From contig CAKRMH010000021.1 of the NCBI GenBank assembly GCA_934364805.1, positions 1-40,234 on the forward strand: DNA of 40,234 nucleotides. The letters are read 5' to 3'. A program made the translations under genes and the position numbers. Origin of the DNA: an uncultured Lachnospiraceae bacterium. Its GTDB lineage: Bacteria > Bacillota > Clostridia > Lachnospirales > Lachnospiraceae. The notes under the pieces are model-generated. The model did no database searches, had not been told where the DNA came from, and was given only the letters and a program-made list of their open reading frames with translations. This document shows, piece after piece, positions 1 to 8,270 of the stretch (positions within the stretch are counted from its first letter, which is position 1; every line of letters starts with the position of its first letter).

Positions 1-597
1 TGGGCGAAGGAGATTGTGGAAAAGAAGATCTCCACGGTCAACATGCTCGGCTGTCACGATGGCATCCCGCTTCTGGACTTAAAGGGGCTGCTTCCGGAAG
101 AGGAAATCCAGTCGTTAATTGAACGGATCGTATCCCGCGGAGGCATGGTCAAAAATTTACATGGCCAAAAGAATCTGTATTATCAGGTAAATGCCACATA
201 TTACAGTGCATTGGGTGCGTCGGACGAAAAAATGCTTCTGGCGCGTGCTATACAGATGTTTATGCCGGGCAAACCGCAGGTCTGGTATCTGGATCTGTTT
301 GCCGGAAAAAATGACCATGAAGCGGTGCGGCGCGCGGGAGAATCCGGACATAAGGAAATCAACCGGACAAATCTTTCCACGGATCAGATCACGGAAGGGT
401 TGAAAAAAGATGTGGTTCAAAAACAGCTTGCGTTAATCCGCATGCGAAATACCCATAAGGCATTTTCGGAAGGCGCAGAGGTAGCAATCTCCGGAGGGGA
501 GAGGTCTCTGGAAATCCGCTGGGAATATAATAGTGCATTTGCAGCATTATATGTAAATTTTGAATCAGGAACATATACAATAGAAGAAAGCAGATAG
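1..597 (+). CDS. Sucrose phosphorylase-like GH13_18 enzyme, C-terminal part (cut by window edge)
   Basis: The reading frame is already open at base 1 and ends at the TAG at 595-597, giving 198 residues; the 5' part lies outside the window. The piece starts just before the segment NMLGCHDGIPLLDLKGLL. In GH13_18 phosphorylases the His-Asp of this block (here residues 19-20) is the active-site His and the transition-state-stabilising Asp. The rest matches the end of the barrel (GKPQVWYLDLFAGKND) and the small C-terminal beta domain of the family. Family members split sucrose or related glucosides with phosphate to give glucose 1-phosphate in the cytoplasm. Exact substrate specificity (sucrose, sucrose 6'-phosphate or glucosylglycerate) cannot be told from this part. 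A LacI-type regulator of the kind that often controls such genes survives as a remnant about 5.7 kb downstream. Confidence 0.8.
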   Translation, partial: WAKEIVEKKISTVNMLGCHDGIPLLDLKGLLPEEEIQSLIERIVSRGGMVKNLHGQKNLYYQVNATYYSALGASDEKMLLARAIQMFMPGKPQVWYLDLFAGKNDHEAVRRAGESGHKEINRTNLSTDQITEGLKKDVVQKQLALIRMRNTHKAFSEGAEVAISGGERSLEIRWEYNSAFAALYVNFESGTYTIEESR

Positions 598-664
598 TTA
601 AGTTGGGCTGTCGATTGTACATGAAACCTATGCGACATATCTACATTTTCACCTTTTTTTGTAG

Positions 665-781
665 TTAGGGAAGCCGAATAAAATATATGTGTATGAGTTG
701 TTGAAGGCAGATAACTCTAATTGGCTGCCAAAGCAATTTAAGCACAGAAAGAGGCAGACAAATGAGAAAGAAATATTATGA
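665..781 (+). pseudogene. Possible remnant of a RepA_N-type replication initiator
   Basis: An open stretch of 38 codons without a start begins LGKPNKIYVYELLK. The words GKPNKIYV resemble a segment in RepA_N replication initiators of plasmids and integrative elements of Clostridia, where similar text (GLGKPNKIYV) follows the winged-helix domain. Nothing before or after continues the match, so this is at best a fragment. If real, it points to a past mobile element at this place. The match is short and from memory, so confidence is low. Confidence 0.25.
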
Positions 782-893
782 TGATGCAAAAGAGAATGCT
801 TCGGGTGGGGAGTTTACGGAAAATATTGATAAAGCGGGCGGCAAAGGAACTGCGGTATTTGCAGCGAAGGCAATTGAAATTTATTGTAAATAA
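762..893 (+). pseudogene. C-terminal remnant of a TipAS-domain (MerR-type) regulator
   Basis: The ATG at 762 opens a 43-codon frame ending TAA at 891-893. Its second half, FTENIDKAGGKGTAVFAA followed by KAIEIYCK, looks like the extreme C-terminus of TipAS effector-binding domains of MerR-family regulators. The helix-turn-helix and most of the ligand domain are missing. The stop is followed within 10 bases by a good terminator hairpin, as expected if this is the true end of an old gene. There is no clear ribosome binding site at the ATG, so it is probably not translated. Confidence 0.5.
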
Positions 894-900
894 TACGGAA

Positions 901-934
901 GAGACTTCATTCATAATGAGTGAGGTCTCTTTTT
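901..934 (+). terminator. Rho-independent terminator after the TipAS remnant
   Basis: A 12-base arm (901-912) pairs with 918-929 around a 5-base loop; two of the pairs are G-T. Five T residues follow at 930-934. Confidence 0.75.
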
Positions 935-979
935 ACAATGAGTTGACACGGTGTCAGAAAAAGGAGATATGTAATCGTT

Positions 980-1279
980 GTGGGCGCAATGGTAAATGGA
1001 AAACCAACCTGGACACTTGTAGCGCATGCAGGAACTGTAGCACATAGTCATCTTATGGTGTCTTTGGTGCATGCACATTACATCAATCAGGGCATCATTG
1101 AAAATAAAAAATTATCGATCAATGTTGTGGATGAATCCTGGTTAAAAGAAGCAGATGAATCTGTATTAAATGAGCAGGGAAAGATAGATTATCATGTATT
1201 TAAGCCTGTACTTTTTGAGTTCCCTACATATGAATATTTTAAAGTGGGTGAAAAAGCGGGTGACTGCGCAAAAATATGA
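980..1279 (+). pseudogene. Flavin reductase-like protein with the middle deleted
   Basis: The text VGAMVNGKPTWTLVAHAG and then HYINQGIIENKKLSINVV is the N-terminal FMN-binding part of the flavin reductase (split-barrel) family. The end, NEQGKIDYHVFKPVLFEFPT plus YEYFKVGEKAG, is the family's C-terminus. Together they make about 100 residues where the family has about 180-190, so some 70-80 residues are missing between WLKEADES and the C-terminal block. No usable start is in frame: an AAGGAG motif at 961-966 leads to ATG-TAA at 969-974 in another frame. Frame 980 is open back to 947 without an ATG, although GTG at 980 is a possible start. I call it a pseudogene made by an internal deletion, probably with a frameshift at the start. 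Confidence 0.6.
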
Positions 1280-1366
1280 AAAATAGTTTTGCGAAAATTT
1301 ATCAATAAATAGTTAGATACTTGAAATGAAAGTTAGTATGCACTAATATGTAGCTGCTGGCCTTAT

Positions 1367-1394
1367 GGGAAGTCTTTTACCTACAAGACTTCCC
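1367..1394 (+). terminator. Perfect 10-bp hairpin, probable terminator
   Basis: GGGAAGTCTT (1367-1376) pairs perfectly with AAGACTTCCC (1385-1394) around an 8-base loop. The following ATTTTCTGATTT is only a weak T-tract, so termination efficiency is uncertain. It lies between the flavin reductase remnant and the adenylation fragment. Confidence 0.5.
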
Positions 1395-1417
1395 ATTTTC
1401 TGATTTATGAGGAAATT

Positions 1418-1843
1418 ATGCGGGAAGCAGAAAACATAATACCAGAGGACGTCAGATATCCAACGGTACAAAGGGAAGATATCTGTTGCATTTTATTTTC
1501 TTCGGGCAGTACGGATTATCCGAAAGGTGTAGTACTGAAACAAAAGACCATGGTGGCGTCTATTCTGGGTGCATTAGATATTATAGATTATACAGAAAAT
1601 GAAAATTCTTTAAGCTGGCTGCCTATGACACATGCATTTGGATTTATCGGATTTCATCTGATTCCTATCTGTTGTGGGGCAAATCAGGGAATTATGCTGC
1701 CAAGCATGTTTGTAAAAAATCCAAAGGAATTTTTGAATAAAGTAAGTCAATATAAGATTACCGTTTTTGGTGCTATGAATTTTGCGTTAAAAATATTAAG
1801 TGCATCAATTACAGATGTAAAGGAGATTTTAAATGTTAATTAA
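1418..1843 (+). pseudogene. Fragment of an acyl/aminoacyl-AMP ligase (adenylation domain)
   Basis: The 141-residue frame contains the P-loop-like core motif of ANL enzymes, CCILFSSGSTDYPKGVVLK (about residues 24-42), then SWLPMTHAFGFIGFHLIPIC and FVKNPKEFLNKVSQYKITV. The SWLP-x-x-HAFG arrangement resembles fatty-acyl-AMP ligases and related adenylation domains of NRPS/PKS loci. Those proteins have 450-600 residues. Here about 150 N-terminal residues and the entire C-terminal half, with the conserved acidic and lysine motifs, are missing. The frame ends at the ribosome binding site and start codon of the following ABC ATPase (11-base overlap), so a deletion seems to have joined the broken ligase directly to the transporter gene. 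It cannot be a working ligase. Confidence 0.75.
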
Positions 1844-2531
1844 TATAGAAAACCTGAAAAAAGGTTATGGTGAAAAAGATAATAGAAATGAGGTATTGCG
1901 AGGAGTTTCCCTGCAAGTGGAAAAAAGAGAAATTTGCGTAATTTTCGGACCCTCTGGTTCTGGTAAATCCACACTTTTAAATATGATTGGCGCACTGGAT
2001 GTTGCAGATGACGGAAAGATTGAAGTGTGTGGACAGGAGTTAAATAAAATGAACCGGAATGAACTGGCAAAATATCGCCGTGAATCCTTAGGCTTTGTTT
2101 TCCAGTTTTATAATTTAATCCCGGATTTGACGGTAATAGAGAATATTCAGGTTTGCGAAAATCTTTCAGAAACACCGTTGGATACAGAGAAACTTATAAA
2201 AACGCTTGGCTTAGAGGAACATAAATATAAGTTCCCATCTCAGCTTTCAGGAGGACAGCAGCAAAGATGCGCCATCGCAAGAGCACTTGTGAAAAATCCG
2301 GCTGTACTTTTGTGTGATGAGCCGACTGGAGCACTTGATTATTCGATTTCGAAGGAAATGCTTTCTTTGTTAAAAGAGGTAAATGATGAGTATGGTACAA
2401 CCATTGTCATTGTTACGCATAACAGGGCAATCGGAGACATGGCAGACCATGTTATTGAAATCCGTGATGGAAAGATTTCAAAGGAAGAGCATCATGAGAC
2501 GCCTCTTTCCGTAGAAAAGTTAAGTTGGTAG
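1833..2531 (+). CDS. ABC transporter ATP-binding protein (MacB/LolD-type)
   Basis: This is the nucleotide-binding subunit of an exporter-type ABC system, 232 residues and apparently intact. It shows Walker A GPSGSGKST (39-47), the Q-loop glutamine at 91, the signature LSGGQ (138-142), Walker B ending CDEP (161-164) and the switch histidine in VTHN (196). An AGGAG at 1821-1825 lies 7 bases before the ATG. The next gene, an FtsX-family permease, follows after 22 bases, which fits the two-component MacB-like layout. In this locus it probably exported the product of the now broken biosynthetic genes, or gives resistance to an antimicrobial peptide; both are inferences. Confidence 0.9.
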   Translation: MLINIENLKKGYGEKDNRNEVLRGVSLQVEKREICVIFGPSGSGKSTLLNMIGALDVADDGKIEVCGQELNKMNRNELAKYRRESLGFVFQFYNLIPDLTVIENIQVCENLSETPLDTEKLIKTLGLEEHKYKFPSQLSGGQQQRCAIARALVKNPAVLLCDEPTGALDYSISKEMLSLLKEVNDEYGTTIVIVTHNRAIGDMADHVIEIRDGKISKEEHHETPLSVEKLSW

Positions 2532-2553
2532 CCTTGTAAGGAGATAAGGAGAA

Positions 2554-4788
2554 ATGTTAAAAAAACGAATTTGGAGACAGTTGAAAAATAACTTTGCAGC
2601 GTATAGTGCGTTGTTTTTACTGATTGCTTTGGGTATGTTTTATGTGGTTTCGACAATTGCATCTGCTGATACGATTATATCCGGTGTGAAGGATTATGCC
2701 GGAAAAACAAATGTGGAAGACGGTGAATTTACCGTTTTTACGGCGATTGATGACAGTGTAATCCAAACATTGACAGACAAAGGAATTTCCCTGGAACAGC
2801 AAAATTATACAGATTATGATGTTGATAACAGTACGATCAGAATCTTTAAAAACAGGGAGCAGATCAATCTTCTGGAATGCGTTAGTGGAAGAATCGCAAA
2901 AGACAAAAATGAGATTGCTCTGGAACAGCATTATGCAAAAGAAAATGGATTAAACATAGGAGATACAATTTCCGTAGGAGATGTGGAATTCAAAATTTGT
3001 GGACTTGTATGTACACCGGATTACGAAACCTGTTTAAAGGATTTAACAGATCCAAGTGTTGACAGCAAAGCCTTCGGAACAGGATTCCTGACGGAAGAGG
3101 AATATGAAAATTTAGCTGAAAAAGGTATGGCTACTGTGGCAGAAACGGTACAGTATGCATATGTGCTGCATAATAAAATGACGGACAGTCAGTTAAAAAA
3201 CGAGCTGGAAGATAATCAGGTAACTGTTTTATCAATGTATATAGCGGATCAGAATGGACGAATTGGTGAAGCCGAAGAAGACGTGGCGATGAATGAAGTG
3301 TCTGGTATTGTCGGTGGATTTATTATATTTTTACTGATCGGATATGTTATTTCTATTTTTCAGGCACATAAAATTGACCGGGAAAGTACTGTGATCGGAA
3401 CGATGTATGCATTGGGGCTGACAAAACGTGAAATGCTGCTGCATTATCTTGCTCCTGTATTTGCGGTAACCTTTTTAGGAGGCATCGTTGGAACATGCAT
3501 CGGCTTTCAAAAATATGCATTAGCAATACAGATGGATTCTGTAGTGAATTACTACTCGATTCCGAAATTAGACACGGTGTATCCGCTGTATTTAATTGTA
3601 TATGGAATTGTGGTGCCGTCGATAATGGTAATTCTGGTAAATTACATTGTACTGAATAAAAAGCTGGGACAGCAGCCGTTGGCACTTTTACGCCATCAGA
3701 AAACAAACATGAAACATACTCGCCACACCTTTTCGGGCATGAAATTTAAGAAAAGTTTTATGTTAAGACAGCTTATTCGAGAATATAAATGCCGTGTTGC
3801 CATGGTATTCGGTGTGTTTTTATCGATGCTTTTGATTATGATGGCTATGAACATACATGTCTGCATAAGCAATCTGACAGAGCAGAATAAGAAGGATTGC
3901 ACCTTCGAATATATGTATTATCTGAAAGCAATGCCTGAAAATATTCCAGATGGTGCACATGCAGCCTATGTGAAAAAATACAGCTGTGATGCAGCAGATG
4001 GAGCAAACATTGTGGTTTCAATTCTTGGCATTGATGAAGATAATCCTTATTTTAAAAATATTCATCCGACGGGAAAACAACTGGTATTATCTTCTTCTAC
4101 TGCGATAAAAATGGATATGAGCGGTGGGGAAACGATTCAGCTGGATGATATTGTCGAGGAAGAGCACGAAAAATTTAAAGTATCAGGTGTTGCGCAATAT
4201 TCCTATGGAACCTTTGCATTCATGGATCTGGATGAAATGAGAAATTATTTTCAGGTGGATGACGGGTATTATAATGTGTTGTTTTCTGACAAAAAGCTGG
4301 ATATTGATGCAAATCTGGTATATTCCGTAACGACAAAGGCAGATATTGAAAAATTTGCAGCAGTGTTAAGTGATAATATGGCAGCACTGACCTATGAATC
4401 TGCAGGAGTGGCACTGCTTATCTTCATCGTTGTTGTCTTTCTGATGATGAAATTTATCATGGATCGATCAGAATTCTCTATTTCCTTAATGAGAACCTTC
4501 GGCTATACACATGGAGAATTATACCGATTGTACATGGCTTCTGATATTTGGATTTTCCTTGTTGTTCTGCTTGTGTCGGTATTTTCCGGAAAAGCCATTA
4601 TGGATGCCATCTGGCCTAATTTTGTGGCACATGTTTCTGTCGGACTGGATCTTAGCTATACATGGAAAAATTATGGATTCGTTATCATATTTGCATTGAT
4701 TATCTATGCGGTCATTTCTCTGTTTTTATCTCTGCATTTAAAGCGAATGGAGAGACATGCGGTAGAGGTGTTAAAGGAGAGAGAATAA
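2554..4788 (+). CDS. ABC transporter permease with two FtsX domains
   Basis: A 744-residue membrane protein starting after a doubled GGAG motif (AAGGAGATAAGGAGAAATG). The layout is typical of duplicated FtsX-type permeases: one membrane helix near residues 17-37, an extracytoplasmic domain to about 245, three helices between about 250 and 370, another single helix near 420-440, a second outer domain, and three helices from about 620 to the end. The closing sequence with basic residues (LKRMERHAVEVLKERE) is normal for the family. It pairs with the preceding ATPase. Its stop TAA is directly followed by the ATG of the broken thioesterase gene, so these were one operon. Confidence 0.9.
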   Translation: MLKKRIWRQLKNNFAAYSALFLLIALGMFYVVSTIASADTIISGVKDYAGKTNVEDGEFTVFTAIDDSVIQTLTDKGISLEQQNYTDYDVDNSTIRIFKNREQINLLECVSGRIAKDKNEIALEQHYAKENGLNIGDTISVGDVEFKICGLVCTPDYETCLKDLTDPSVDSKAFGTGFLTEEEYENLAEKGMATVAETVQYAYVLHNKMTDSQLKNELEDNQVTVLSMYIADQNGRIGEAEEDVAMNEVSGIVGGFIIFLLIGYVISIFQAHKIDRESTVIGTMYALGLTKREMLLHYLAPVFAVTFLGGIVGTCIGFQKYALAIQMDSVVNYYSIPKLDTVYPLYLIVYGIVVPSIMVILVNYIVLNKKLGQQPLALLRHQKTNMKHTRHTFSGMKFKKSFMLRQLIREYKCRVAMVFGVFLSMLLIMMAMNIHVCISNLTEQNKKDCTFEYMYYLKAMPENIPDGAHAAYVKKYSCDAADGANIVVSILGIDEDNPYFKNIHPTGKQLVLSSSTAIKMDMSGGETIQLDDIVEEEHEKFKVSGVAQYSYGTFAFMDLDEMRNYFQVDDGYYNVLFSDKKLDIDANLVYSVTTKADIEKFAAVLSDNMAALTYESAGVALLIFIVVVFLMMKFIMDRSEFSISLMRTFGYTHGELYRLYMASDIWIFLVVLLVSVFSGKAIMDAIWPNFVAHVSVGLDLSYTWKNYGFVIIFALIIYAVISLFLSLHLKRMERHAVEVLKERE

Positions 4789-5353
4789 ATGGACAGGCTG
4801 ATTTGCTTCCCGCATGCTGGTGGAAGTGCGCACCATTGCTTCCGAATTAAGAGAAAAAACAGGTGCAAATTCCGGCAAATTTTATTTGATGGGACACAGT
4901 ATGGGAACATATATAGCATTGGGAGTTGCTGAGTTTATGTCTGAAAATTATAAAATGATCCCGGAGGCGGTTTTTGTATCCGGGCAAAGCTCTCCCATGC
5001 ATGTTTTAAAGGAGTATGGAAAACTAGATAATGATATGCTTCTGGAATATCTGAAAAGCCTTGGTGGAATGGATGATGAAATTTTGGAAAATCCGAAATA
5101 CCGAGATTTTTTTCTTGCTCCTGTAAGGGCAGATATGCATGTGCTGGATACATATACATATTCGGGCAACAAATGCCAGTGCAGGCTATATGTGGCATAT
5201 GGTGATTGTGATCCGGAGATTGAAGAAGAACGACTGTCAGAATGGAAGCTTGCAGCAAAGAATCCGGATGTGATTACAAAGTTCCATGGAGGACATTTTT
5301 TTCTGCTGGAAACCCCTCAGTTATACGTTGAGTATCTTATGAAAAGGATGTGA
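4789..5353 (+). pseudogene. Type II (GrsT-like) thioesterase, disrupted by deletion and frameshift
   Basis: The ATG at 4789 follows the permease stop without a gap and encodes MDRLICFPHAGGSAHH, the start of type II editing thioesterases of NRPS/PKS clusters. After about 16 codons the match jumps to another frame (open from 4814). That frame continues with TIASELREKTG and then the active-site block GHSMG; the serine is residue 29 counted from 4814. An Asp in YGDCDPE and the His in FHGGHFFLL complete the usual Ser-Asp-His set. Intact family members have about 40-50 residues between the two blocks, so a deletion of roughly 130-150 bp with a frame change has joined the ends near 4830. Translation from 4814 alone would lack the first strands of the fold. 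The gene is likely dead although its catalytic residues remain. Confidence 0.75.
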
Positions 5354-5357
5354 ATAA

Positions 5358-6046
5358 ATGTACGAAAAAAAGCTGTATTGGAATAGAAATTTTACATATG
5401 AAAATTCAGATGAAGGAATACAGATTGGCAATACCATTTTCCCAAAGGAATATGCTGACTTATTCCCAAAATTATGGATACAATTATGCAACGGAATATC
5501 AGACGAAGCAGTTGCAGAAAATTTAAGGTAAATGAAAAAGTAACAAAAGAAAGTTTTATGGAACTGCTGGCCATATTGCTTCGATATTCCGGCTGGGAAT
5601 TTGAGCATGGAACCTTTCCGAGCGCTGGAGGGCTGTATCCCATCGATGCTTATGTACAGGTAAAAGCAAATCGTGTGGAAGGCGTGCAAGGCGGAATTTA
5701 TTTTGTCAATCCGTCTAAAAGAAAATTGGAACAGATAAACAGTGAAGAACAAGTGTCTGAGGATCAATATTTTTTCCTGAATAAAGATATTTTTAGAACC
5801 TCAGCATTTTCTGTGTTTTTGGTCTTTAAAGGAGAAATCAGTATGCTCAAGTATAAAGACCGGGGATATTTTTATGGAATCATAGATTGCGGAATTGTAC
5901 TTGGATATTTGAATTTAAAGGCAGCGGAAATCGGTCTGGGCAGCTGTTGTATAGGTGAATTAAAAAATTCTGATATAAGAGATATATTAAAATTAGGATC
6001 GGACGAGATTTTCTTACAGTCTGCGGAGTTTGGAATTCCGGAATAA
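5358..6046 (+). pseudogene. SagB-type nitroreductase/dehydrogenase with a frameshift
   Basis: The ATG at 5358, four bases after the thioesterase stop, encodes MYEKKLYWNRNFTYENSDEG and continues to FPKEYADLFPKL. The homologous sequence then continues in another frame (open from 5474) with IRRSSCRKF, FPSAGGLYPIDAYV and GLGSCCIGEL to the stop at 6044-6046. Adding one C in the run at about 5463-5470 would join the frames smoothly (FPKIMDTIMQRNIRRS). A single-base loss is therefore the simplest explanation. SagB-type FMN enzymes oxidise thiazolines or oxazolines in RiPP and NRPS pathways. Neighbouring ligase and thioesterase remnants suggest an NRPS-type role here. A shortened protein from 5474 cannot be excluded but has no good ribosome binding site. 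Confidence 0.65.
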
Positions 6047-6140
6047 CCAATGCGGCGGTGTTGGGTTTCAAAAACAGAAAAATTAATAGAGATTTTTACA
6101 CCTTAATGTATGGAAATACAAGGGTGATAACGATTTCACA

Positions 6141-6174
6141 AAGATGGTTAAATCATGGATTTACCATCTTTTTT
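6141..6174 (+). terminator. Terminator after the SagB-type gene
   Basis: AAGATGGT..AAATC (6141-6154) pairs with GATTTACCATCTT (6158-6170) with one bulged T and a 3-base loop, followed by TTTT. It marks the end of the transporter-thioesterase-SagB operon. Confidence 0.8.
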
Positions 6175-6310
6175 GTGCAAAAAACATGAAAAAACTGATG
6201 AAACGTGAAACGAACAGCACAAACGTGAAATGGTTTTCAGAAACGACAATTTATTTTTCAACAGCCGACCGTTATGATAGCAATAACAAAAACAACACAG
6301 GAGGAGAAGA

Positions 6311-6934
6311 ATGGCTGATTTAGATAAAACAATTATTAAAAATCTCGTATCAATTAACCGGAATTCTACCAACAGGGAAATTGATGAAGTGACTTGCGAT
6401 GGCAGGAAGATAGCAACAACTGCTGTTGAGTACCTGCTGGATATGGGACACAATGATATCGGATATGTAGGTGAATGCCACGGAGAGTCCCGTTATAAAG
6501 GATATGTAGATACATTGATGCGCCATGATCTGGAACTCAATCCGTCCTATATTTTTGAAACCAAGCAAACTGAAATGGCCGGATATGAGATTATGGAAAA
6601 AATCTTAAAGGCGGAAGACATACCTACAGCAATTTACTGTGCCAATGATATTACCGCAATTGGAATGCTTAAAGCACTTGAAAAGTCGAAGAAAAAATAT
6701 TTTAGTCTGTCTATAATTTCAAGTGATGATATCGAGCAGGCGCAGTTTACAAAACCTATGCTTACCACGGTTGCCCTGCCTAAAGTGGAGATGGGAAGAT
6801 TCGCGGTATATTTGCTGATCGATAGAATCAATGGGAAACATGACTCTGTGACAACCATGGAACTGGAAGGTCATCTGGTTGTCAGAGAAAGCTGCGTGGA
6901 TGCAGAATACAGCAGCTGGAATTATACCATTTAG
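6311..6934 (+). pseudogene. LacI-family regulator lacking its DNA-binding domain
   Basis: 207 residues starting MADLDKTIIKNL behind a good AGGAGGAG site. Everything after residue 4 matches the sugar-binding domain of LacI/GalR regulators from its middle onward: DEVTCDGRKIA, YLLDMGHNDIGYVGE, TAIYCANDITAIGMLKAL and LTTVALPKVEMG. The complete family has about 330-340 residues, with an N-terminal helix-turn-helix that usually begins M-A-x-L-K-D-I-A. Here the first four residues MADL look like the original start, joined in frame to the sensor domain by deletion of about 110-130 codons. The protein could still be made but cannot bind DNA. It may once have controlled the phosphorylase at the window start. 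Confidence 0.7.
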
Positions 6935-6959
6935 ACATAATCAATACATATTATTGTTC

Positions 6960-6991
6960 CTCACCGGATTTGACAGTCCGGTGAGTTTTTT
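6960..6991 (+). terminator. Terminator after the LacI remnant
   Basis: CTCACCGGA (6960-6968) pairs perfectly with TCCGGTGAG (6977-6985), loop of 8, followed by six T residues. Confidence 0.9.
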
Positions 6992-7024
6992 GATTAAAAA
7001 CAGAACAAATGTTCGAAAAACTAT

Positions 7025-7052
7025 TTGCGATAGACAATTGTTGCCGTATAAT
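7025..7052 (+). promoter_or_regulatory. Promoter of the GNAT gene
   Basis: TTGCGA (7025-7030), 16-base spacer, TATAAT (7047-7052). The start codon is at 7089 with GGAGG just before it. Confidence 0.6.
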
Positions 7053-7088
7053 AAGGATACAGATTACTGCAACAAATGGAGGATTATA

Positions 7089-7667
7089 ATGGAAAGTATA
7101 TACGAAAAATGCCCACAATATGAGGATGAATCCTATGTTTTAAGACAGGTCAGGAAAGAAGATAAAAAGGATCTTTTGAAGGTATATTCCGACAAAAAGG
7201 CACTTCCCTTCTTCAACAGCGACAATTGCGGAGGAGATGATTTTTATTACACAACAGAAGAACGAATGGAACAGGCAATCAATTATTGGCTGTATGAATA
7301 TGACAGAGAAGGATTTGTAAGATGGGCGATTGTATCCAAAGAAATGGATGAAGTAATCGGAACGATCGAGCTTTTCCATAGAGATGCAGAAGATTACTTT
7401 ACGGACTGTGGTCTGCTCAGACTGGACCTTCGGAGTGACTATGAGACATCCGATGCAATACGCAAGATATTAATTCTTATCATTGAACCAACATATGATA
7501 TGTTTCACTGTGACAAGATCGCAACAAAAGCAATCGAGTCTGCAACAGAGCGGATTCAGGCATTGAAGAGCCTGGGATTCGTGGCATCATCAGAGAAACT
7601 GATAGGTCATGATGGAACAGAGTATGGGGCGTATTATGTCCTTAGGGACACTTGGTTTACAACATAA
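7089..7667 (+). CDS. GNAT-family N-acetyltransferase
   Basis: 192 residues from the ATG at 7089, chosen because GGAGG stands right before it and a good promoter lies 37 bases upstream. The open frame further upstream runs through the preceding terminator and is not coding. The protein has the general pattern of GNAT enzymes: N-terminal YVLRQVRKEDKKDLLKVYSD, central strand WAIVSKEMDEVIGTIELF, and the end ATERIQALKSLGFVAS, which fits the last conserved helix and strand. Such enzymes move an acetyl group from acetyl-CoA to an amine. The classical Q/RxxGxG/A loop is not obvious, so binding could be altered. The substrate is unknown. Confidence 0.7.
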   Translation: MESIYEKCPQYEDESYVLRQVRKEDKKDLLKVYSDKKALPFFNSDNCGGDDFYYTTEERMEQAINYWLYEYDREGFVRWAIVSKEMDEVIGTIELFHRDAEDYFTDCGLLRLDLRSDYETSDAIRKILILIIEPTYDMFHCDKIATKAIESATERIQALKSLGFVASSEKLIGHDGTEYGAYYVLRDTWFTT

Positions 7668-7719
7668 CCTATGATTAAAGAATACTTACTATTTGGAAAT
7701 TTTTGCTGGGAAAGTTGAG

Positions 7720-7748
7720 TTGATAATTAAAAAACAGTGTAGTATAGT
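7720..7748 (+). promoter_or_regulatory. Promoter of the DUF3990/DUF3791 pair
   Basis: TTGATA (7720-7725), 17-base spacer, TATAGT (7743-7748), about 55 bases before the DUF3990 start. Confidence 0.55.
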
Positions 7749-7802
7749 CAATTTATAGGGCATTGAAGAAAGCGAAAGTATGGTTGAAAAAGGAGAAGGT
7801 TC

Positions 7803-8270
7803 ATGATTTTATACCATGGAAGTAAACAAATAGTAGAATATCCTGAAATTCGAAAAGCGCAATACAACAAGGATTTTTATTTCGGGTTCTATTGTACTAG
7901 ATTACCCGAACAAGCAAAACGATGGGCAAGTCGTTATGGCGGGAAAGGATATCTGAATTGTTACGAATATACAGAAAATGATTCTTTAAACTATTTGCAT
8001 TTTGAAGAGATGACCGATGAATGGTTAGACTTTATTGTACAATGTCGGAATGGAAAGTCGCATAATTACGATATTGTGGAAGGCCCAATGGCAGATGATA
8101 CGATCTATAATTATATTCAGAATTATATAGATGGTAAGATATCCAGAGCAGCATTTTGGGAACTGGCTAAATTTAATCATCCAACTCATCAGATTAGTTT
8201 TCATACACTGGCAGCATTGGATACTTTGAAATATGTAGGAAATGAGGTTGTATATGGGAACAAAAAATAA
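7803..8270 (+). CDS. DUF3990 family protein, probable ADP-ribosyltransferase fold
   Basis: 155 residues behind AGGAG. The start MILYHGSKQIVEYPEIRKAQ followed by KDFYFGFYCTRLPEQAKRWA is the hallmark of DUF3990. As I recall, this family is placed in the ADP-ribosyltransferase clan: an N-terminal H-G strand, a central YFGFYCT segment and a following helix with conserved Ala and Trp. The catalytic activity has not been shown here. It overlaps by 17 bases with a DUF3791-type gene, a pairing common in Lachnospiraceae. The tight coupling of a possible ADP-ribosylating enzyme with a small partner suggests a toxin-antitoxin-like or phage-defence unit; this is inference. Confidence 0.65.
   Translation: MILYHGSKQIVEYPEIRKAQYNKDFYFGFYCTRLPEQAKRWASRYGGKGYLNCYEYTENDSLNYLHFEEMTDEWLDFIVQCRNGKSHNYDIVEGPMADDTIYNYIQNYIDGKISRAAFWELAKFNHPTHQISFHTLAALDTLKYVGNEVVYGNKK

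Noticed and set aside
778..1047. 89-codon open frame with several Cys residues (CNRCGRNGKW...CSACRNCS) like a zinc ribbon
   Set aside because: It is in a shifted frame across the TipAS remnant, a terminator and the flavin reductase remnant, whose own frames make sense; the Cys pattern is an accident.
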